The notes under the pieces are model-generated. The model had not been told where the DNA came from and ran no database searches. It saw only the letters and a list, made by a program, of their open reading frames with translations. From NCBI GenBank assembly GCA_903944755.1, contig CAJATB010000033.1, positions 1 to 14,249 of the forward strand: DNA of 14,249 nucleotides, in the 5' to 3' direction. Below, in pieces: positions 13,632-14,249 of this stretch. Position 1 is the stretch's first letter, and each line of letters opens with the position of its first letter. The stretch comes from an uncultured Bacteroidota bacterium (GTDB lineage: Bacteria > Bacteroidota > Bacteroidia > Chitinophagales > Chitinophagaceae). The position numbers were made by a program, and so were the translations under genes.

Positions 13632-14249
13632 ATGAATAAACTAATTCAGTTCATTAAACTTTTTCATAGAGCTTATAAATATCAGCAAAGTGATGTTGGT
13701 GAAATTGCTTACGTAAAAGCATCCATTAAAAAAGGGGATACTGTTTTCGATATTGGCGCACATAAAGCAGGCTACTTATATTTTATAAAAAAACAAGTGG
13801 GGCCAAACGGTAAAGTATACGCTTTTGAGCCACAGACGAATTTGTTTAACTACATCACAAAATTGAAAGCTTTATTTAATTGGGACAATGTTACACTTGA
13901 GCATTTAGCATTAAGCAACACCGCTGGTGAAGCCCAGCTATACCTGCCTGCAGAAGAAGCTGGCAAAACAAGTTCTCCGGGCGCTACCATTGCGGCTACT
14001 AAGGACGATACTAACTTTACCTCATTTGAAAAGGTAACTACCTCTACTCTTGACACTTATTGTGGAGTGCATAATTGCAAGCCTGATTTTCTGAAAATTG
14101 ATGTAGAAGGTAATGAATTAAATATTTTCAAAGGAGGTGTAGAAACACTTTCAAAATACAAGCCTAAAATAATTGTAGAAATTGAATCAAGGCATATTGG
14201 ACAAGAAAAAGTAATGGAGACTATCCAATTTCTAGAATCGATTGGTTAT
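13632..14249 (+). CDS. FkbM family methyltransferase, 3' partial
   Basis: The first 206 residues of a class I S-adenosylmethionine-dependent methyltransferase of the FkbM family; the frame is open to the window end, where perhaps 20-60 residues are missing. Motif I is DTVFDIGAHKAGYLYF (36-51, with D40-I-G), followed by acidic Glu66 in YAFEPQ, which should bind the SAM ribose, and the family signature FLKIDVEGNELNIFKGG (153-169). IIVEIESRH (180-188) matches the next conserved strand. FkbM proteins often O-methylate sugars or polyketide groups, in many bacteria within polysaccharide clusters, but no such cluster is visible here. The start ATG at 13632 is 1 nt after the preceding stop codon. Confidence 0.92.
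   Translation, partial: MNKLIQFIKLFHRAYKYQQSDVGEIAYVKASIKKGDTVFDIGAHKAGYLYFIKKQVGPNGKVYAFEPQTNLFNYITKLKALFNWDNVTLEHLALSNTAGEAQLYLPAEEAGKTSSPGATIAATKDDTNFTSFEKVTTSTLDTYCGVHNCKPDFLKIDVEGNELNIFKGGVETLSKYKPKIIVEIESRHIGQEKVMETIQFLESIGY

Noticed and set aside
1..14249. CRISPR array, tRNA, rRNA, transposon, prophage or defence system
   Set aside because: No spaced direct repeats, cloverleaf-like sequence, transposase or integrase, or defence-family motif was found; the helicase-nuclease has a housekeeping repair look.

Overview
The window looks like ordinary chromosome from a member of the Bacteroidota, most likely a Chitinophagaceae-type bacterium. The evidence is the AT-rich sequence, several copies of the Bacteroidota -7 promoter element TAnnTTTG, absence of clear Shine-Dalgarno sequences, and families typical of the phylum (Big_5-type lipoprotein, DUF4286 protein, small ribosomal protein bTHX, split MetH). 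The genus is inference. I see no insertion sequence, prophage, CRISPR array, tRNA or rRNA.

Left part (1-5347): the 3' part of a UvrD-type helicase fused to a RecB/AddB-like nuclease with four Fe-S-type cysteines; a secreted lipoprotein with an N-terminal Ig-like domain; the recombination mediator RecR; and an exported YceI-family protein. All are on the plus strand with short gaps.

Middle part (5348-9277): a 200-nt intergenic region holds a good Bacteroidota promoter, a 7-bp inverted repeat around its -33 element, and a roughly 130-nt leader with mutually exclusive pairings. It precedes a two-gene methionine synthase. The homocysteine/zinc domain is one protein, and the folate, cobalamin and reactivation domains are a second protein starting 4 nt later. 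Together they would form one B12-dependent MetH. The second metH gene ends back to back with a convergent LOG-family gene, with no base between the stop codons.

Right part (10028-14249): divergent from the LOG gene is a probable operon of an unrecognised secreted protein, exodeoxyribonuclease III and a DUF4286 protein. Then come HU with its own promoter and terminator, a 47-codon bTHX gene between two intrinsic terminators, and a two-gene unit of a small exported CxxC membrane protein and an FkbM-family methyltransferase cut by the window end.

Nothing is clearly a new system. The observations most worth following are the metH leader and the recurring TAnnTTTG elements that end 5-7 nt before start codons, which suggest leaderless or near-leaderless transcripts.
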